A stretch of DNA of 64,000 nt from Antrihabitans spumae (GTDB lineage Bacteria; Actinomycetota; Actinomycetes; Mycobacteriales; Mycobacteriaceae). The notes beneath the pieces are model-generated. The model ran no database searches, was not told the DNA's origin, and saw only the letters and a program-made list of their open reading frames with translations. The stretch is from assembly GCF_043944905.1 (NCBI RefSeq), contig NZ_JBIMSN010000060.1, forward strand, positions 115,483 through 179,482, written 5' to 3'. The translations under genes were made by a program, and so were the position numbers. This document shows positions 17,224 through 25,816 of this stretch, piece by piece. How positions within the stretch are numbered: position 1 is the stretch's first letter; each line of letters opens with the position of its first letter.

Positions 17224-18138
17224 GTGCCGAATACCGAACACGCAAATACAGCGCAGAACGAGACAACGAACACGACTGTCGATCCCCTCGAATTGCGGTC
17301 GATCGCAATTCGCGTAGCCGAGGTCGCGGCACACCACGTGCGAACACGTAGGCCCGAAGTCTTCGGTGGGGTCGGCGCGCATCGTCTGGCCGACGCACCG
17401 GACTCGGTCCAGTCGAAGAGCACACCGACCGATCCCGTCACCGTTGTCGACACCGAAACGGAGCAGGTCGCCCGCACGTTGTTGGGGGAGTTACGTCCGC
17501 ACGATGCGATCCTCGGCGAGGAAGGCGGCGGCTCCGAGTCGATGGCCGGCGTTCGCTGGGTCATCGATCCGATCGACGGGACCGTGAACTTTCTCTACGG
17601 AGTTCCCGCGTATGCGGTGTCGGTTGCCGCGCAGGTGGACGGGCACTCCGTCGCGGGGGCTGTCGTGGATGTGGCGCGTGAATTCACCTATGCCGCGGCA
17701 CTCGGCCACGGTGCGACCCGGACGGACAGTGCTGGGTCGACAGCGGAATTGCGGTGCAACGACGTCGACACCGTCGACTTCGCGCTGGTGGCTACAGGCT
17801 TCGGCTACGGCGCGCGGCGACGGGAGGAGCAGGGCGCGTTGATCGCCAAGTTGTTACCGCAGATTCGCGACATCCGCCGGATCGGTTCGGCAGCGCTCGA
17901 CCTGTGTATGGTCGCTGCCGGGCTCGTCGACGCACATTTCGAACACGGACTGAGCCCGTGGGACTGGGCGGCAGGCGCACTCATCGCGTCGGAGGCGGGC
18001 GCGCGTGTACACGTCCCGAGCGCCGACACGATGAGCGACGCGGGAGAGGTCACGCTCGCGGTTGCGCCCGGTATCGCCGACGACTTCGTCGTTCTGCTGA
18101 CCCGGTTGGACGCCTATCGCGCGATACCCAACGACTGA
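17224..18138 (+). CDS. suhB: Inositol-1-monophosphatase family protein SuhB
   Basis: A 304-residue Mg2+-dependent phosphatase. The metal-binding motifs are ILGEEGGG (Glu), WVIDPIDGTVNF (DPIDGT) and SPWDWAAGALIASEAGARV near the C-terminus. In Mycobacteriales it dephosphorylates inositol phosphate to make myo-inositol for phosphatidylinositol, mannosides and mycothiol. GTG 17224 was chosen because it begins the unbroken frame; the first 20 residues are polar and poorly conserved, so a later start is possible. Divergent from ppgK. Confidence 0.92.
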   Translation: MPNTEHANTAQNETTNTTVDPLELRSIAIRVAEVAAHHVRTRRPEVFGGVGAHRLADAPDSVQSKSTPTDPVTVVDTETEQVARTLLGELRPHDAILGEEGGGSESMAGVRWVIDPIDGTVNFLYGVPAYAVSVAAQVDGHSVAGAVVDVAREFTYAAALGHGATRTDSAGSTAELRCNDVDTVDFALVATGFGYGARRREEQGALIAKLLPQIRDIRRIGSAALDLCMVAAGLVDAHFEHGLSPWDWAAGALIASEAGARVHVPSADTMSDAGEVTLAVAPGIADDFVVLLTRLDAYRAIPND

Positions 18139-18148
18139 ACGCCGTCGA

Positions 18149-18835
18149 TCAGCACTTCGCGATGCGGGCAGCCGCGAGCAGATCGATGTCGAGTGGTGCG
18201 GGCTCGACTCCGGGCGGCGGGTCCTTCAGGGAGCGGAGCACCTCTTCGGCATCGCTGTTCGGGCGGACGTCGTTGAACAACGTCCCGAGTGCGAGGTCGA
18301 CGGTGTCGTCCTGACGGGTGTCTTCGATCAGTTCCGAGCACGGGGCGACCAATTGCAACGACGCAGCCGCCGCAAGTCCGTTGGGGCCGAACCTGATCTG
18401 GCCCGAGCACTCCATGTTCTGATCGACGTAGACGGGGTCGTTGCCGACCTGGACGTCCGGCGCGCTCGCGAAGCCGTAGTCACTGAGCTGCGACGCGATG
18501 TGGGCGGCCTGGCCGCGCTCGCCGTTCGCGTTGAACACGCGGGCCTTCGTCGCCGAGAGAGCAGCGGGCTCGACGTCCTTGAGTCGGGACGCACCGACCC
18601 GCTTGCCCAACGGCGCAGGAGCGGCCGCGCCCGGTTCCGCGCTCGCCGGAATCTTCGGACTGTTGCAGGACATTGCCGCGGTGTTGGTTTCGTCTCTGGT
18701 GAGCGCCTGAGCCCATACGAAGGCACCGAGCAGAGCCAGCACGGCAACCATGACGACCCATGGCAACCGCCGCCTGCGGACGAACGGCTTGCCGTTCGGA
18801 TCCTTCGATCGGCCTTCGGTGATAAGTGAAACCAC
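18149..18835 (-). CDS. cei: Envelope integrity protein Cei (LytR C-terminal domain)
   Basis: A 228-residue membrane-anchored protein. One transmembrane segment (LPWVVMVAVLALLGAFVWAQAL, about residues 24-44) is followed by an extracytoplasmic domain that starts with MSCNSPK and includes the LytR_C signature KARVFNANGERGQAAHIASQLSDYGF, ending in a Cys. M. tuberculosis Cei (Rv2700) is needed for cell-envelope integrity and virulence. GTG 18835 has AAAGGGA upstream. It is convergent with suhB (10-base gap). Confidence 0.9.
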   Translation of the reverse strand: MVSLITEGRSKDPNGKPFVRRRRLPWVVMVAVLALLGAFVWAQALTRDETNTAAMSCNSPKIPASAEPGAAAPAPLGKRVGASRLKDVEPAALSATKARVFNANGERGQAAHIASQLSDYGFASAPDVQVGNDPVYVDQNMECSGQIRFGPNGLAAAASLQLVAPCSELIEDTRQDDTVDLALGTLFNDVRPNSDAEEVLRSLKDPPPGVEPAPLDIDLLAAARIAKC

Positions 18836-19327
18836 AGCGTCCCTTTCGTGGCCCAGTCGCCCGAGGCTCCCTCGAGGACCTCTGGCGACGTGGCGGTTCT
18901 GTACTATCGCCGCGCACGTCCCAACAACTTAACGGGCGGGTGCGACGAGACCAATCCGGACGGGCATCGAGCATGTGCGCGTCGTCACCGGATGTGTGGA
19001 ATGTCTCGAAGCACGCGCTTGTTGGTGACGATTGTCGGACAGTTTCGAATCGATTGGGGTGTGAACCCACTATTCCCCTTCGACATCCGCTATTGTCTGG
19101 CGGCCCAGACCGATTTGCGCGGAGTGCCGAGCAGGTCGATCGAGACACGCGACGACACGCTCGTCGGGTTTCCTGGGTGCTGATTTCGGGCACTTTCCGT
19201 GTACGGAATGCGTTGAGCACACAAAGGGCAAAAGGCACCACCGGCGATCCGGCGGGTCCGTTGTCGAGCAGCCCGCTCGGCACGACCGCAGCGGATCGGG
19301 ATACACGAAAGAGGACGAGGGGACGAC
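18836..19327. other. 492-base intergenic region between cei and DUF4193
   Basis: No gene is supported here: short frames on either strand have no ribosome site and no protein-like composition. It must hold the divergent promoters of cei (minus) and the DUF4193 gene (plus). A weak minus-strand -10 candidate TAGTAC lies at 18901-18906 with TTGTTG at 18922-18927, spacing 15. The plus-strand promoter is not evident. A small RNA cannot be excluded. Confidence 0.4.
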
Positions 19328-19630
19328 ATGGCAACCGACTACGACGCACCGAGGCGGACTGAGACCGACGATGTATCCGAAGATTCGCTAGAGGAGCTGA
19401 AAGCGCGGCGCAACGAAGCGCAGTCCGCTGTCGTGGACATCGACGAGTCCGATACCGCGGAGTCGTTCGAGCTCCCAGGCGCGGACCTGTCAGGCGAAGA
19501 GCTCTCTGTGCGTGTCATTCCGAAGCAGGCCGACGAGTTCACTTGTTCGAGCTGTTTCCTTGTGCATCATCGCAGCAGACTCGCAAGCAACAGCGGCGGC
19601 CAACTGATCTGCATGGACTGCGCCGCTTAG
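19328..19630 (+). CDS. DUF4193 zinc-ribbon protein (Rv2699c family)
   Basis: A 100-residue acidic protein. The first 65 residues are charged and probably disordered (EELKARRNEAQSAVVDIDESD); the C-terminus is a four-cysteine ribbon, TCSSCFLVHHRS...LICMDC, likely to bind zinc. The family is conserved across Mycobacteriales, abundant and essential or near-essential in M. tuberculosis, with no defined function. GAGGGG precedes the ATG by about 7 bases. The long upstream region is unusual for this window. Confidence 0.9.
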   Translation: MATDYDAPRRTETDDVSEDSLEELKARRNEAQSAVVDIDESDTAESFELPGADLSGEELSVRVIPKQADEFTCSSCFLVHHRSRLASNSGGQLICMDCAA

Positions 19631-19671
19631 AGCTGAAACCAACCGCAAGGACCCAGCGGTGCGGCCACGCG

Positions 19672-20205
19672 TCAGGTCTTGTCGTGCTCGGGCTCGGACG
19701 ACGTTCCGAGACCTAGCGCGGCGAGCACACGATCCGGATGTCGTGTACTGATCAACCAGTAGGGCGTCGGATCGTCGGCATCGTCGAGGACGACCACGAC
19801 CATGGGTTTGACCCATGGTCGGTGCTGGACGTACGCGGCCGGATCGAGCTGACGGCCGAGCGCGGCGCTCTTGGCCGTACCAGGAACTACAGCAGCACGC
19901 GAGATGACCTCGACCGGTAGATGGGCGCGGCCGATTCGTAGTTCGCGACCGTCGTCCGCATCGGTGGTGACCTCGACGCGCAGTCGGCTCAGCCACAGCA
20001 GAACCCAGATCGGCAGCGGCAGCAGGACCAGGTACGGCAGCCACGCCCGAATGCCGGGGGCGCCCATATGAATCTCTGCAGCGAGCAGCATCGTCACAGC
20101 GACCGCGATCGGCCACCACCACACCGGAACCCACAGCCGTTCCGAATACGACGGCCGAGTTTCGCCGTTGTGGGCTCGCGCAGCGGGCTGAGGTTGTTTG
20201 GACAC
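19672..20205 (-). CDS. DUF3093 membrane protein (Rv2698 family)
   Basis: A 177-residue protein with two adjacent membrane segments (VPVWWWPIAVAVTMLLAAEIHM and LPYLVLLPLPIWVLLWL, residues about 27-75), then a soluble domain with HLPVEVISRAAVVPGTAKSAALGRQLDPAAYVQHRPWVKP and TPYWLISTRHPDRVLAAL. Family function unknown; it always lies beside dut in this order. The start GTG 20205 was chosen over the longer frame because the extra residues are not hydrophobic or conserved and because TAATCT lies 7 bases upstream. Confidence 0.88.
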   Translation of the reverse strand: MSKQPQPAARAHNGETRPSYSERLWVPVWWWPIAVAVTMLLAAEIHMGAPGIRAWLPYLVLLPLPIWVLLWLSRLRVEVTTDADDGRELRIGRAHLPVEVISRAAVVPGTAKSAALGRQLDPAAYVQHRPWVKPMVVVVLDDADDPTPYWLISTRHPDRVLAALGLGTSSEPEHDKT

Positions 20206-20212
20206 GGGCTTC

Positions 20213-20218
20213 AGATTA
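20213..20218 (-). promoter_or_regulatory. Leaderless -10 (TAATCT) for the DUF3093 gene
   Basis: Minus-strand TAATCT ends 7 bases before GTG 20205, with no Shine-Dalgarno. It is back-to-back with the dut promoter 20 bases away. Confidence 0.5.
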
Positions 20219-20237
20219 GTCGGCGCCGCTCGGCGCG

Positions 20238-20243
20238 TACTCT
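20238..20243 (+). promoter_or_regulatory. Leaderless -10 (TACTCT) for dut
   Basis: TACTCT ends 8 bases before GTG 20252. The two divergent start codons are only 46 bases apart, leaving room for two leaderless promoters but not for leaders. Confidence 0.45.
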
Positions 20244-20251
20244 TTGACCAC

Positions 20252-20722
20252 GTGAGCGGTGTACCTTCCGTCGCCTTGATGCGACTCGATCCCGATATTG
20301 CGATTCCCCAGCGTGCACACGACGGCGACGCGGGTGTGGACCTGTGTGCGACGGCCGACGTGACGATCGAACCCGGCGAGCGAACTCTCGTCGGAACCGG
20401 CATTGCGATCGCACTTCCGATCGGAACTGTCGGCTTGATTCACCCGAGGTCCGGCCTCGCAGCAAAATCCGGGTTGTCCGTGGTCAATACGCCGGGAACG
20501 ATCGATGCGGGCTATCGCGGCGAGATCAAGGTGTGTTTGATCAACCACGATCTGCGGACGCCGATCGTCGTGCGACGAGGTGATCGCATCGCGCAGCTCG
20601 TGGTTCAGAAGGTGGAGCTCGTCGACTTCGTCGAGGTCGAGAGCCTCGACGACACAACGCGTGGCGCGGGCGGATACGGGTCGAGCGGCGGGCACGCGAG
20701 CTTGCAAGGAAAAGGGGCGTAA
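20252..20722 (+). CDS. dut: Deoxyuridine 5'-triphosphate nucleotidohydrolase (dUTPase)
   Basis: A 156-residue cytosolic trimeric dUTPase that converts dUTP to dUMP and diphosphate, keeping uracil out of DNA and supplying thymidylate synthesis. All five motifs are present: AHDGDAGVDL (1), PRSGLAAKSG (2), GTIDAGYRGEIKV (3, catalytic Asp and uracil-discriminating Tyr), RGDRIAQLV (4) and GGYGSSGGHAS (5, the P-loop-like tail). The start GTG 20252 gives a normal-length N-terminus. The DUF3710 gene starts 2 bases after the stop, so they form an operon. Confidence 0.96.
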   Translation: MSGVPSVALMRLDPDIAIPQRAHDGDAGVDLCATADVTIEPGERTLVGTGIAIALPIGTVGLIHPRSGLAAKSGLSVVNTPGTIDAGYRGEIKVCLINHDLRTPIVVRRGDRIAQLVVQKVELVDFVEVESLDDTTRGAGGYGSSGGHASLQGKGA

Positions 20723-20724
20723 CC

Positions 20725-21543
20725 ATGTTCGGAAAGCGTAAGAAGGACCGTGACGACAGGGATCGTGACGACAAGGATCGTGGCGGCGCAGCCGACGAGA
20801 CGCAGGCAGCGGATCTCCTAGCGGAGGATGCGTCGAGCGACTTTGCCGAGGAGATCGAGGATGGCGTCAACTACGAGCACGGTCCCTACGACTACGAAGA
20901 CGACGAAGACCTCGCGGGTCGCCTCGACCTCGGTTCGGTGATTCTTCCGATGCCTGAGGGTGGTCAGCTACAGGTCGAGATGGGCCAGGACGGCAAGCCG
21001 CAAGGTGTGCACCTCGTCATCGGTGACCAGGGCCGCATCACCGTCGCGGCGTATGCCGCGCCCAAGTCGCCCGGACAGTGGCGAGATGTGACGGCCGATC
21101 TGGCGAAGTCGATACGCGACGACAACGGCAAGGTGAGCATCGAGACCGGCCCGTGGGGTCGAGAACTCGTCGCGTCGACTGCCGCAGCGGATATTCGCTT
21201 CATCGGCGTCGACGGCTATCGCTGGATGGTCCGTCTCGTCGCGGCGGGCCCGGCCGGCTCGGTTGTCGAAGGTATGCCGCTCGTCGAAGCAGCTCGCGCG
21301 ATTCTGCGCGAGACGATCGTCCGGCGCGGTACGGATCCCCATCCTGTGCGAACCCCGCTGCCGGTGAACCTGCCGAAGGAGATGGCAGATCAGCTCGCCG
21401 CTGCGCATCAGCAGCAGTTGGCTGCTGCCGAAGCAGCGCAGCGGGCGGCGACCGAGCCGGTGCAGCCGCAGGCGCCGCCACCTGCCCCGAAGGCCCCGCG
21501 GCGCGGCGCCGACGGTTCGGCGATGCAACAGCTGCGCAAATAG
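20725..21543 (+). CDS. DUF3710 protein (Rv2696c family)
   Basis: A 272-residue soluble protein. The first 55 residues are very charged and repetitive (KKDRDDRDRDDKDR), the core (70-215) contains RLDLGSVILPMPEGGQLQVEM and GPWGRELVASTAAADIRFIGVDGYRWMVR, and the tail is Ala/Gln/Pro-rich. Function unknown; the family follows dut throughout Mycobacteriales. Only two bases separate it from dut, so it is co-expressed with it. Confidence 0.92.
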   Translation: MFGKRKKDRDDRDRDDKDRGGAADETQAADLLAEDASSDFAEEIEDGVNYEHGPYDYEDDEDLAGRLDLGSVILPMPEGGQLQVEMGQDGKPQGVHLVIGDQGRITVAAYAAPKSPGQWRDVTADLAKSIRDDNGKVSIETGPWGRELVASTAAADIRFIGVDGYRWMVRLVAAGPAGSVVEGMPLVEAARAILRETIVRRGTDPHPVRTPLPVNLPKEMADQLAAAHQQQLAAAEAAQRAATEPVQPQAPPPAPKAPRRGADGSAMQQLRK

Positions 21544-21588
21544 GGCCGCAAATAGGCCGCACTCCGCAAGGGCGCTTGTGCAGCGGTG

Positions 21589-22314
21589 CTACCAGCGAAA
21601 ACTCGTCTGCGCGAGCGCCTTCAGCGCAGCCCGGCCGATCACGGACGGATCTGCTCCGATTTCGTCGAGCGTGATTTCCGCCACCCCGGAGTCCGGTAGA
21701 GCGGCGTGCCAGGCTTGTGCGACGGCGTATGGATGCACTGGGTCGTCGACCGCGGTGACGAGCGCCACTGGAACGGTGGTAGCGGCCAATGCCGCAGGTG
21801 TCGGGGACCGATACGTGCTGGCCTCGTCCAGTGCGTCGGGAAGATGCGGCCACTGCGACGCCCAGGATTTCGCGAGCTCGGCACCGAGCCACGGCGGGCT
21901 TCCTGCCCGCATAGTCGCTGTGACAGCGGCGATTCCGTCGGCGCGGAGCAGCCGAGCCGTCAACTCCGCGCTTGCCGCGGCGGGTGCGCCGTCGGGGGAG
22001 CCGGTCCAGGCAGGCAGCGCGACAAGTACGGCCGACGCCGCGCCGATTCGGTCGTTTGCCCAGTTCAGAGCCACGGCAGCGCCGAGCGACACACCGCCGA
22101 CGACGATCGGGCCCGATCGTGCAACGGCAGCATCCAGGGCGGCGACGTAACTTGCGACGACACTCCGCGGATCGGGTTCCACCGCAATGACTTCCAGGTC
22201 GAGCCCGCGTAGAGCTGGGCCGAAGGCGCGGCCGACGAAGTCGGCATCGGACCCGGTGCCTGGCAGAACGACCGCACACCGAGGTCGCCGAGGAGACTGC
22301 ATACGCTCGATCAT
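21589..22314 (-). CDS. Alpha/beta hydrolase (Rv2695 family)
   Basis: A 241-residue hydrolase-fold protein. CAVVLPGTGSDADFVGRAFGPAL gives the oxyanion region, IVVGGVSLGAAVAL holds the nucleophile elbow G-V-S-L-G, AVDDPVHP supplies the acid, and the final Ser/His region is short. Substrate unknown; conserved in synteny with dut. ATG 22314 and ATG 22302 are both possible; upstream extension would overlap the divergent OB-fold gene. Confidence 0.78.
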   Translation of the reverse strand: MIERMQSPRRPRCAVVLPGTGSDADFVGRAFGPALRGLDLEVIAVEPDPRSVVASYVAALDAAVARSGPIVVGGVSLGAAVALNWANDRIGAASAVLVALPAWTGSPDGAPAAASAELTARLLRADGIAAVTATMRAGSPPWLGAELAKSWASQWPHLPDALDEASTYRSPTPAALAATTVPVALVTAVDDPVHPYAVAQAWHAALPDSGVAEITLDEIGADPSVIGRAALKALAQTSFRW

Positions 22315-22434
22315 GCACCTGCGTTCCATCGGCGCTGCAGTCGAGTGGTTCGCCGCCTCGGATAGGTCTACAGTGGCGCTGAGAAGGCCTAAGTGGCACG
22401 AGATCCGCGCCACGTATTGCTCCAGGAGCGCACC

Positions 22435-22812
22435 ATGGCACCCGCAGCCGCAGGATATTTTCGCCGGCTCAAACATCGCCTGACGGAGGATCTCGATCAG
22501 GTCGACGCCGAAGAGATGGCATCCTCTGCCGACGCCTCGGGCGCCTGTCGAGCATCCGACTGTGTACGTGGCGACGAAGTCACGATGTTGGGCCGATTGC
22601 GCAGCGTCGAAGCGTGTTCGCAGTCCGCTGGAGCGACGATGCAGGCCGAGTTCTTCGATGGCACCGACACCGTGACGCTAGTGTGGATCGGCCGCCGCCG
22701 CATACCGGGTATCGAACCGGGCAAAAAACTGAAGGTTCGCGGACGCGTCGGCGACCGCGGTGGCGAGAAGGTCATCTACAACCCGAACTACGAACTTCAA
22801 GGCGACGAGTAG
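22435..22812 (+). CDS. OB-fold nucleic-acid-binding protein (Rv2694c family)
   Basis: A 125-residue protein. After an N-terminal helix (GYFRRLKHRLT) comes an OB fold: GDEVTMLGRLRSVEACSQSAGATMQAEFFDGTDTVTLVWIGRRRIPGIEPGKKLKVRGRVG. Related to the nucleic-acid-binding domain of RecG/aspartyl-tRNA synthetase-type proteins; role unknown. ATG 22435 is preceded by CCAGGAG at about 8 bases. The DUF3159 gene follows after 35 bases, probably in one operon, as in M. tuberculosis. Confidence 0.85.
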   Translation: MAPAAAGYFRRLKHRLTEDLDQVDAEEMASSADASGACRASDCVRGDEVTMLGRLRSVEACSQSAGATMQAEFFDGTDTVTLVWIGRRRIPGIEPGKKLKVRGRVGDRGGEKVIYNPNYELQGDE

Positions 22813-22847
22813 CCGACTCGATTGTGCCGATGTGGCACCCTCGTTAG

Positions 22848-23531
22848 GTGAGCGATAGCCAGCAGCAGTCCGTACTCGAACAACTCGGGGGAGTGAGCGG
22901 GCTCGTCTACTCGACGTTGCCCGTGCTCGTTTTCGTTCCTGCCAATTCGTTGTGGGGCCTACAGGCCGCGATCTGGACAGCGCTCGGCGTCGCAGCAGCA
23001 ATTCTCGTGTGGCGGCTGTATCGCCGCGATCCCATTCAGCCGGCAATCTCCGGCTTCCTCGGCGTCGGCGTGTGCGCGTTCATCGCCTACCGCACAGGCG
23101 ACGCCAAGGGCTACTTCCTGTTCGGCATCTACGCGAGCCTCGTCTACGGCGCAGCGTTCCTCGTGTCCATCCTCGTGCGCTGGCCTCTCGTCGGCGTCGT
23201 GTGGGGTTTTCTCAACGGTCATGGCAACGGCTGGCGCAAGAGCCGCGCAGCAGTGCGTGGGTACGACATCGCGACCGCCGCGTGGGCCGTCGTATTCGGT
23301 GCCCGCTATCTCGTGCAGCAGCACTTCTACAACACCGATCAAGAAGGTCTGCTCGCCGTCGCCAGAATTGCGATGGGTTGGCCGTTGGCCGCTGCGGCAG
23401 TTGCGGTGTCGGTGTGGGCAGCCCGCCGTGCCGACCGACTGACCGCGCCGGAGCCGGAGGCCGCCGAAGAACCCGGCACCGCGACCGACGGGAAGTCGGC
23501 AGCGCGACACGCGGAAGACCCCACTTCTTAG
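22848..23531 (+). CDS. DUF3159 membrane protein (Rv2693c family)
   Basis: A 227-residue polytopic membrane protein with about five or six helices, beginning SVLEQLGGVSGLVYSTLPVLVFV and containing FLGVGVCAFIAYRTGDAKGYFLFGI. It ends with an acidic cytosolic tail. Function unknown; it resembles a bacterial intracellular-septation (IspA-like) or small transporter scaffold only in topology. GTG 22848 start; its position next to the OB-fold gene is conserved. Confidence 0.88.
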   Translation: MSDSQQQSVLEQLGGVSGLVYSTLPVLVFVPANSLWGLQAAIWTALGVAAAILVWRLYRRDPIQPAISGFLGVGVCAFIAYRTGDAKGYFLFGIYASLVYGAAFLVSILVRWPLVGVVWGFLNGHGNGWRKSRAAVRGYDIATAAWAVVFGARYLVQQHFYNTDQEGLLAVARIAMGWPLAAAAVAVSVWAARRADRLTAPEPEAAEEPGTATDGKSAARHAEDPTS

Positions 23532-23649
23532 GGGTGGCAACTTTCTCACCCTGGGGTCCCTGGTTGCGTCGGACCCTTCGCTAGAGGATCGATCCGTACC
23601 TCGAATTTTTCGGGTGTGCGATCGAACCGGGCGACCAGGGGGCTTCGAG

Positions 23650-24255
23650 ATGGCTGACGTGGAGACGACCAACGCGTTGGAGGCGTTGGTGCCGCTTGCC
23701 GCGTCGGGAGATCGTGTCGCTGTCGGCGAAATCCTCCGCATCATTCATCCGCTGATGCGGCGCTACTGCGTCAATCGTCTCGGCCGACCTGGCGAGCTTC
23801 AGGTGACGGCAGACGATGTGGCACAGGAGATCTGCCTTGCCACGATCCGAGCGATCACACGATACGAAGATCAGGGCAAGTCGTTTCTGGCGTTCGTGTA
23901 CGGCATCGCCTCCAACAAGGTCTCCGATGCCCGACGCCGCGCACAGTCGCATCCCCTACAGACGGTCGAGGAGATCCCGGAACGTATCTGCGAGGACCCC
24001 GGACCCGAAGACTGGGCACTCGCAGGCGAGCAGCGGGCTCACCTCCGTGAACTGCTGGACGTTCTCTCGGAGAAACACAAAGAAGTTCTTATGATGCGCG
24101 TCGTCTTGGGTTGGTCCGCAGCCGAGACAGCCGACGCCCTCGGCACCACCGCAGGCGTCGTGCGAGTCATGCAGCACCGTGCCCTCAACCGGTTACGTGC
24201 CGAGCTGCGGACGTCGAACCTCGTCTTCGGTCGCGAGCTGGCAGGAGCCTGCTAG
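23650..24255 (+). CDS. sigD: ECF-type sigma factor, SigD/ShbA-like
   Basis: A 201-residue sigma factor. Region 2 reads RRYCVNRL...VTADDVAQEICLATIRAITRYEDQGKSFLAFVYGIASNKVSDARRRA, close to mycobacterial SigD and Streptomyces ShbA; region 4 reads LSEKHKEVLMMRVVLGWSAAETADALGTTAGVVRVMQHRALNRLR. In Streptomyces ShbA drives expression of the primary sigma gene. No anti-sigma gene is next to it, unlike SigD in M. tuberculosis. ATG 23650 begins the conserved N-terminus. Its stop is 2 bases from that of ceoC on the other strand. Confidence 0.85.
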   Translation: MADVETTNALEALVPLAASGDRVAVGEILRIIHPLMRRYCVNRLGRPGELQVTADDVAQEICLATIRAITRYEDQGKSFLAFVYGIASNKVSDARRRAQSHPLQTVEEIPERICEDPGPEDWALAGEQRAHLRELLDVLSEKHKEVLMMRVVLGWSAAETADALGTTAGVVRVMQHRALNRLRAELRTSNLVFGRELAGAC

Positions 24256-24257
24256 GC

Positions 24258-24914
24258 CTAGAGCCCAACCGCGGCGCGGAGTTCGTCCTCGACTTCGACG
24301 GAGGCGACGAACAGCAGTTCGTCCCCACCCTCTAGCGGATCGTCCTTCTCCGGGACGATGACCCTGCCGCCGCGCAGGATGGTCACCAGGGCCGCATCGC
24401 GCGGCAGCGACAGCTTTCTCACGGGCTTACCCGCGAGGCCGGTATCGGCGGGCAAGGTGATCTCGACGAGATTCGCCTGGCCCTGCCGCAGCGTCATCAA
24501 GCGGACCAGATCGCCGACCGAGACGGCTTCCTCGACGAGGGAGGCAAGGATGCGCGGCGTCGACACCGCGACATCGACGCCCCACGAGGCGTCGAAAAGC
24601 CATTCGTTGCGCGGGTCGTTCACGCGGGCGACGACGCGCCGCGTGCCGAACTCCGTCTTGGCCAGCAGGCTCAGAACCAAATTGGCCTTGTCGTCACCCG
24701 TTGCCGCGATGACGACGTCGTAGGTCTGCAGCTTCGCTGCTTCCAGCGACACCAGCTCGCAGGCGTCGGCGTGCACCCAGCGCGCTTCGGGAACGGAATT
24801 CGGGTCGACGTGGTCGAGCTGACGCTCGAGCAACATCACCTCGTGCTCGGCGCGGACGAGCTCTCGTGCGATCGACCGACCGACGGCTCCGGCACCTGCA
24901 ATTGCGACTCTCAT
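24258..24914 (-). CDS. ceoC: Trk-type potassium uptake regulator CeoC (TrkA)
   Basis: A 218-residue cytosolic RCK protein. The Rossmann nucleotide site is VAIAGAGAVGRSIARELVRAEHEV with a downstream acidic residue (LLERQLDHVD); a TrkA-C domain follows (VEITLPADTGLAGKPVRKL, then DPLEGGDELLFVAS). Probably forms a heteromeric gating ring with CeoB from the gene just upstream. No TrkG/H channel gene is nearby; the adjacent divergent KimA-like permease is the probable partner transporter. Confidence 0.92.
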   Translation of the reverse strand: MRVAIAGAGAVGRSIARELVRAEHEVMLLERQLDHVDPNSVPEARWVHADACELVSLEAAKLQTYDVVIAATGDDKANLVLSLLAKTEFGTRRVVARVNDPRNEWLFDASWGVDVAVSTPRILASLVEEAVSVGDLVRLMTLRQGQANLVEITLPADTGLAGKPVRKLSLPRDAALVTILRGGRVIVPEKDDPLEGGDELLFVASVEVEDELRAAVGL

Positions 24915-24962
24915 CTGCGGGCTTCCTCGATTGTCGTGGTCAAGATTGTCGTCGCCATGGCG

Positions 24963-25628
24963 TCAGGCGTCCGCGGGTGGCGGATTGCTCGCCAGCGCGA
25001 CCGCCTCACCGACCGTCCCCGACACAGCTGCGATGTAGACGGTGTCGTCGGCTTGAATCACGGTCTTGCCCTTCGGCAGCACACCTTCGCCGAAGCGGAC
25101 GATGAACGCGACTCGTGAGCCCGTTGCAGTCTCTAGCTCGCTCACCGCGTGCCCGAACCAGTCTTCGTGCAGCGTGAGTTCCGCCACAGCGACCGCCCCG
25201 GAGGGATCCCGCCATTTCGTGATCTGTGTGTCCTGGATGAGCGTGTGCAGGAATCGGTCCGTCGTCCACGGCACCGTTGCGACGGTCGGAATGCCGAGTC
25301 GCTCGTACACGGCGGCACGCTTGGCGTCGTAGATTCTCGCGACGACACGTTCGACGCCGAAGGTTTCGCGCGCTACCCGCGCGGCGATGATGTTCGAGTT
25401 GTCGCCGGACGACACCGCGGCGAACGCCTCGGCCTTTTCGATCCCGGCTTTGACGAGAACCTCACGGTCGAAACCCATTCCGACGACCTTGTGACCCTTG
25501 AAGTCGGGACCCAACCGTAGGAAAGAGCTTCCGTCGCGGTCGATCACAGCAACTTCGTGTCCGATTCGAGTCAAGGCTCCGGCGAGCGACGAGCCCACTC
25601 GTCCGCAACCCATCACGATTACGTACAA
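24963..25628 (-). CDS. ceoB: Trk-type potassium uptake regulator CeoB (TrkA)
   Basis: A 221-residue RCK protein: VIVMGCGRVGSSLAGALTRIGHEVAVIDRD is the NAD(H)/nucleotide site, SSGDNSNIIAARVARETFGV follows, and the TrkA-C domain is at 135-215. The start is TTG at 25626-25628, chosen by length and fit to family members that begin right before the Rossmann strand; the longer frame adds an acidic/Arg-rich, unconserved 43 residues. Co-transcribed with ceoC (48-base gap). Divergent from the potassium transporter gene. Confidence 0.9.
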   Translation of the reverse strand: MYVIVMGCGRVGSSLAGALTRIGHEVAVIDRDGSSFLRLGPDFKGHKVVGMGFDREVLVKAGIEKAEAFAAVSSGDNSNIIAARVARETFGVERVVARIYDAKRAAVYERLGIPTVATVPWTTDRFLHTLIQDTQITKWRDPSGAVAVAELTLHEDWFGHAVSELETATGSRVAFIVRFGEGVLPKGKTVIQADDTVYIAAVSGTVGEAVALASNPPPADA

Positions 25629-25804
25629 CGCAGAACCCCGTTCCTCGTCTTCTTCGTCTTCCAGCGCGGGTCGGCTGTTCCCACGGCTGGCAACCGTACG
25701 CCCATTAGACCGCGGAGGCGCCGTTCCGGACCGAGGTGTTGCCCGCTTGTCACGCAATCGAACGTCGTGCGGTGGCTGCGCGCTACCGACTGTGCCCTAC
25801 GGCT

Positions 25805-25810
25805 TACGCT
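25805..25810 (+). promoter_or_regulatory. Leaderless -10 (TACGCT) for the KimA-like permease
   Basis: TACGCT ends 6 bases before GTG 25817; no ribosome site. The identical hexamer and spacing occur at the khtT-like gene. Confidence 0.5.
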
Positions 25811-25816
25811 TTCCCG

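Noticed and set aside
18848..19183. 111-codon frame in the cei/DUF4193 gap
   Set aside because: No ribosome site or TANNNT element and an unconvincing composition; I describe the region as intergenic.
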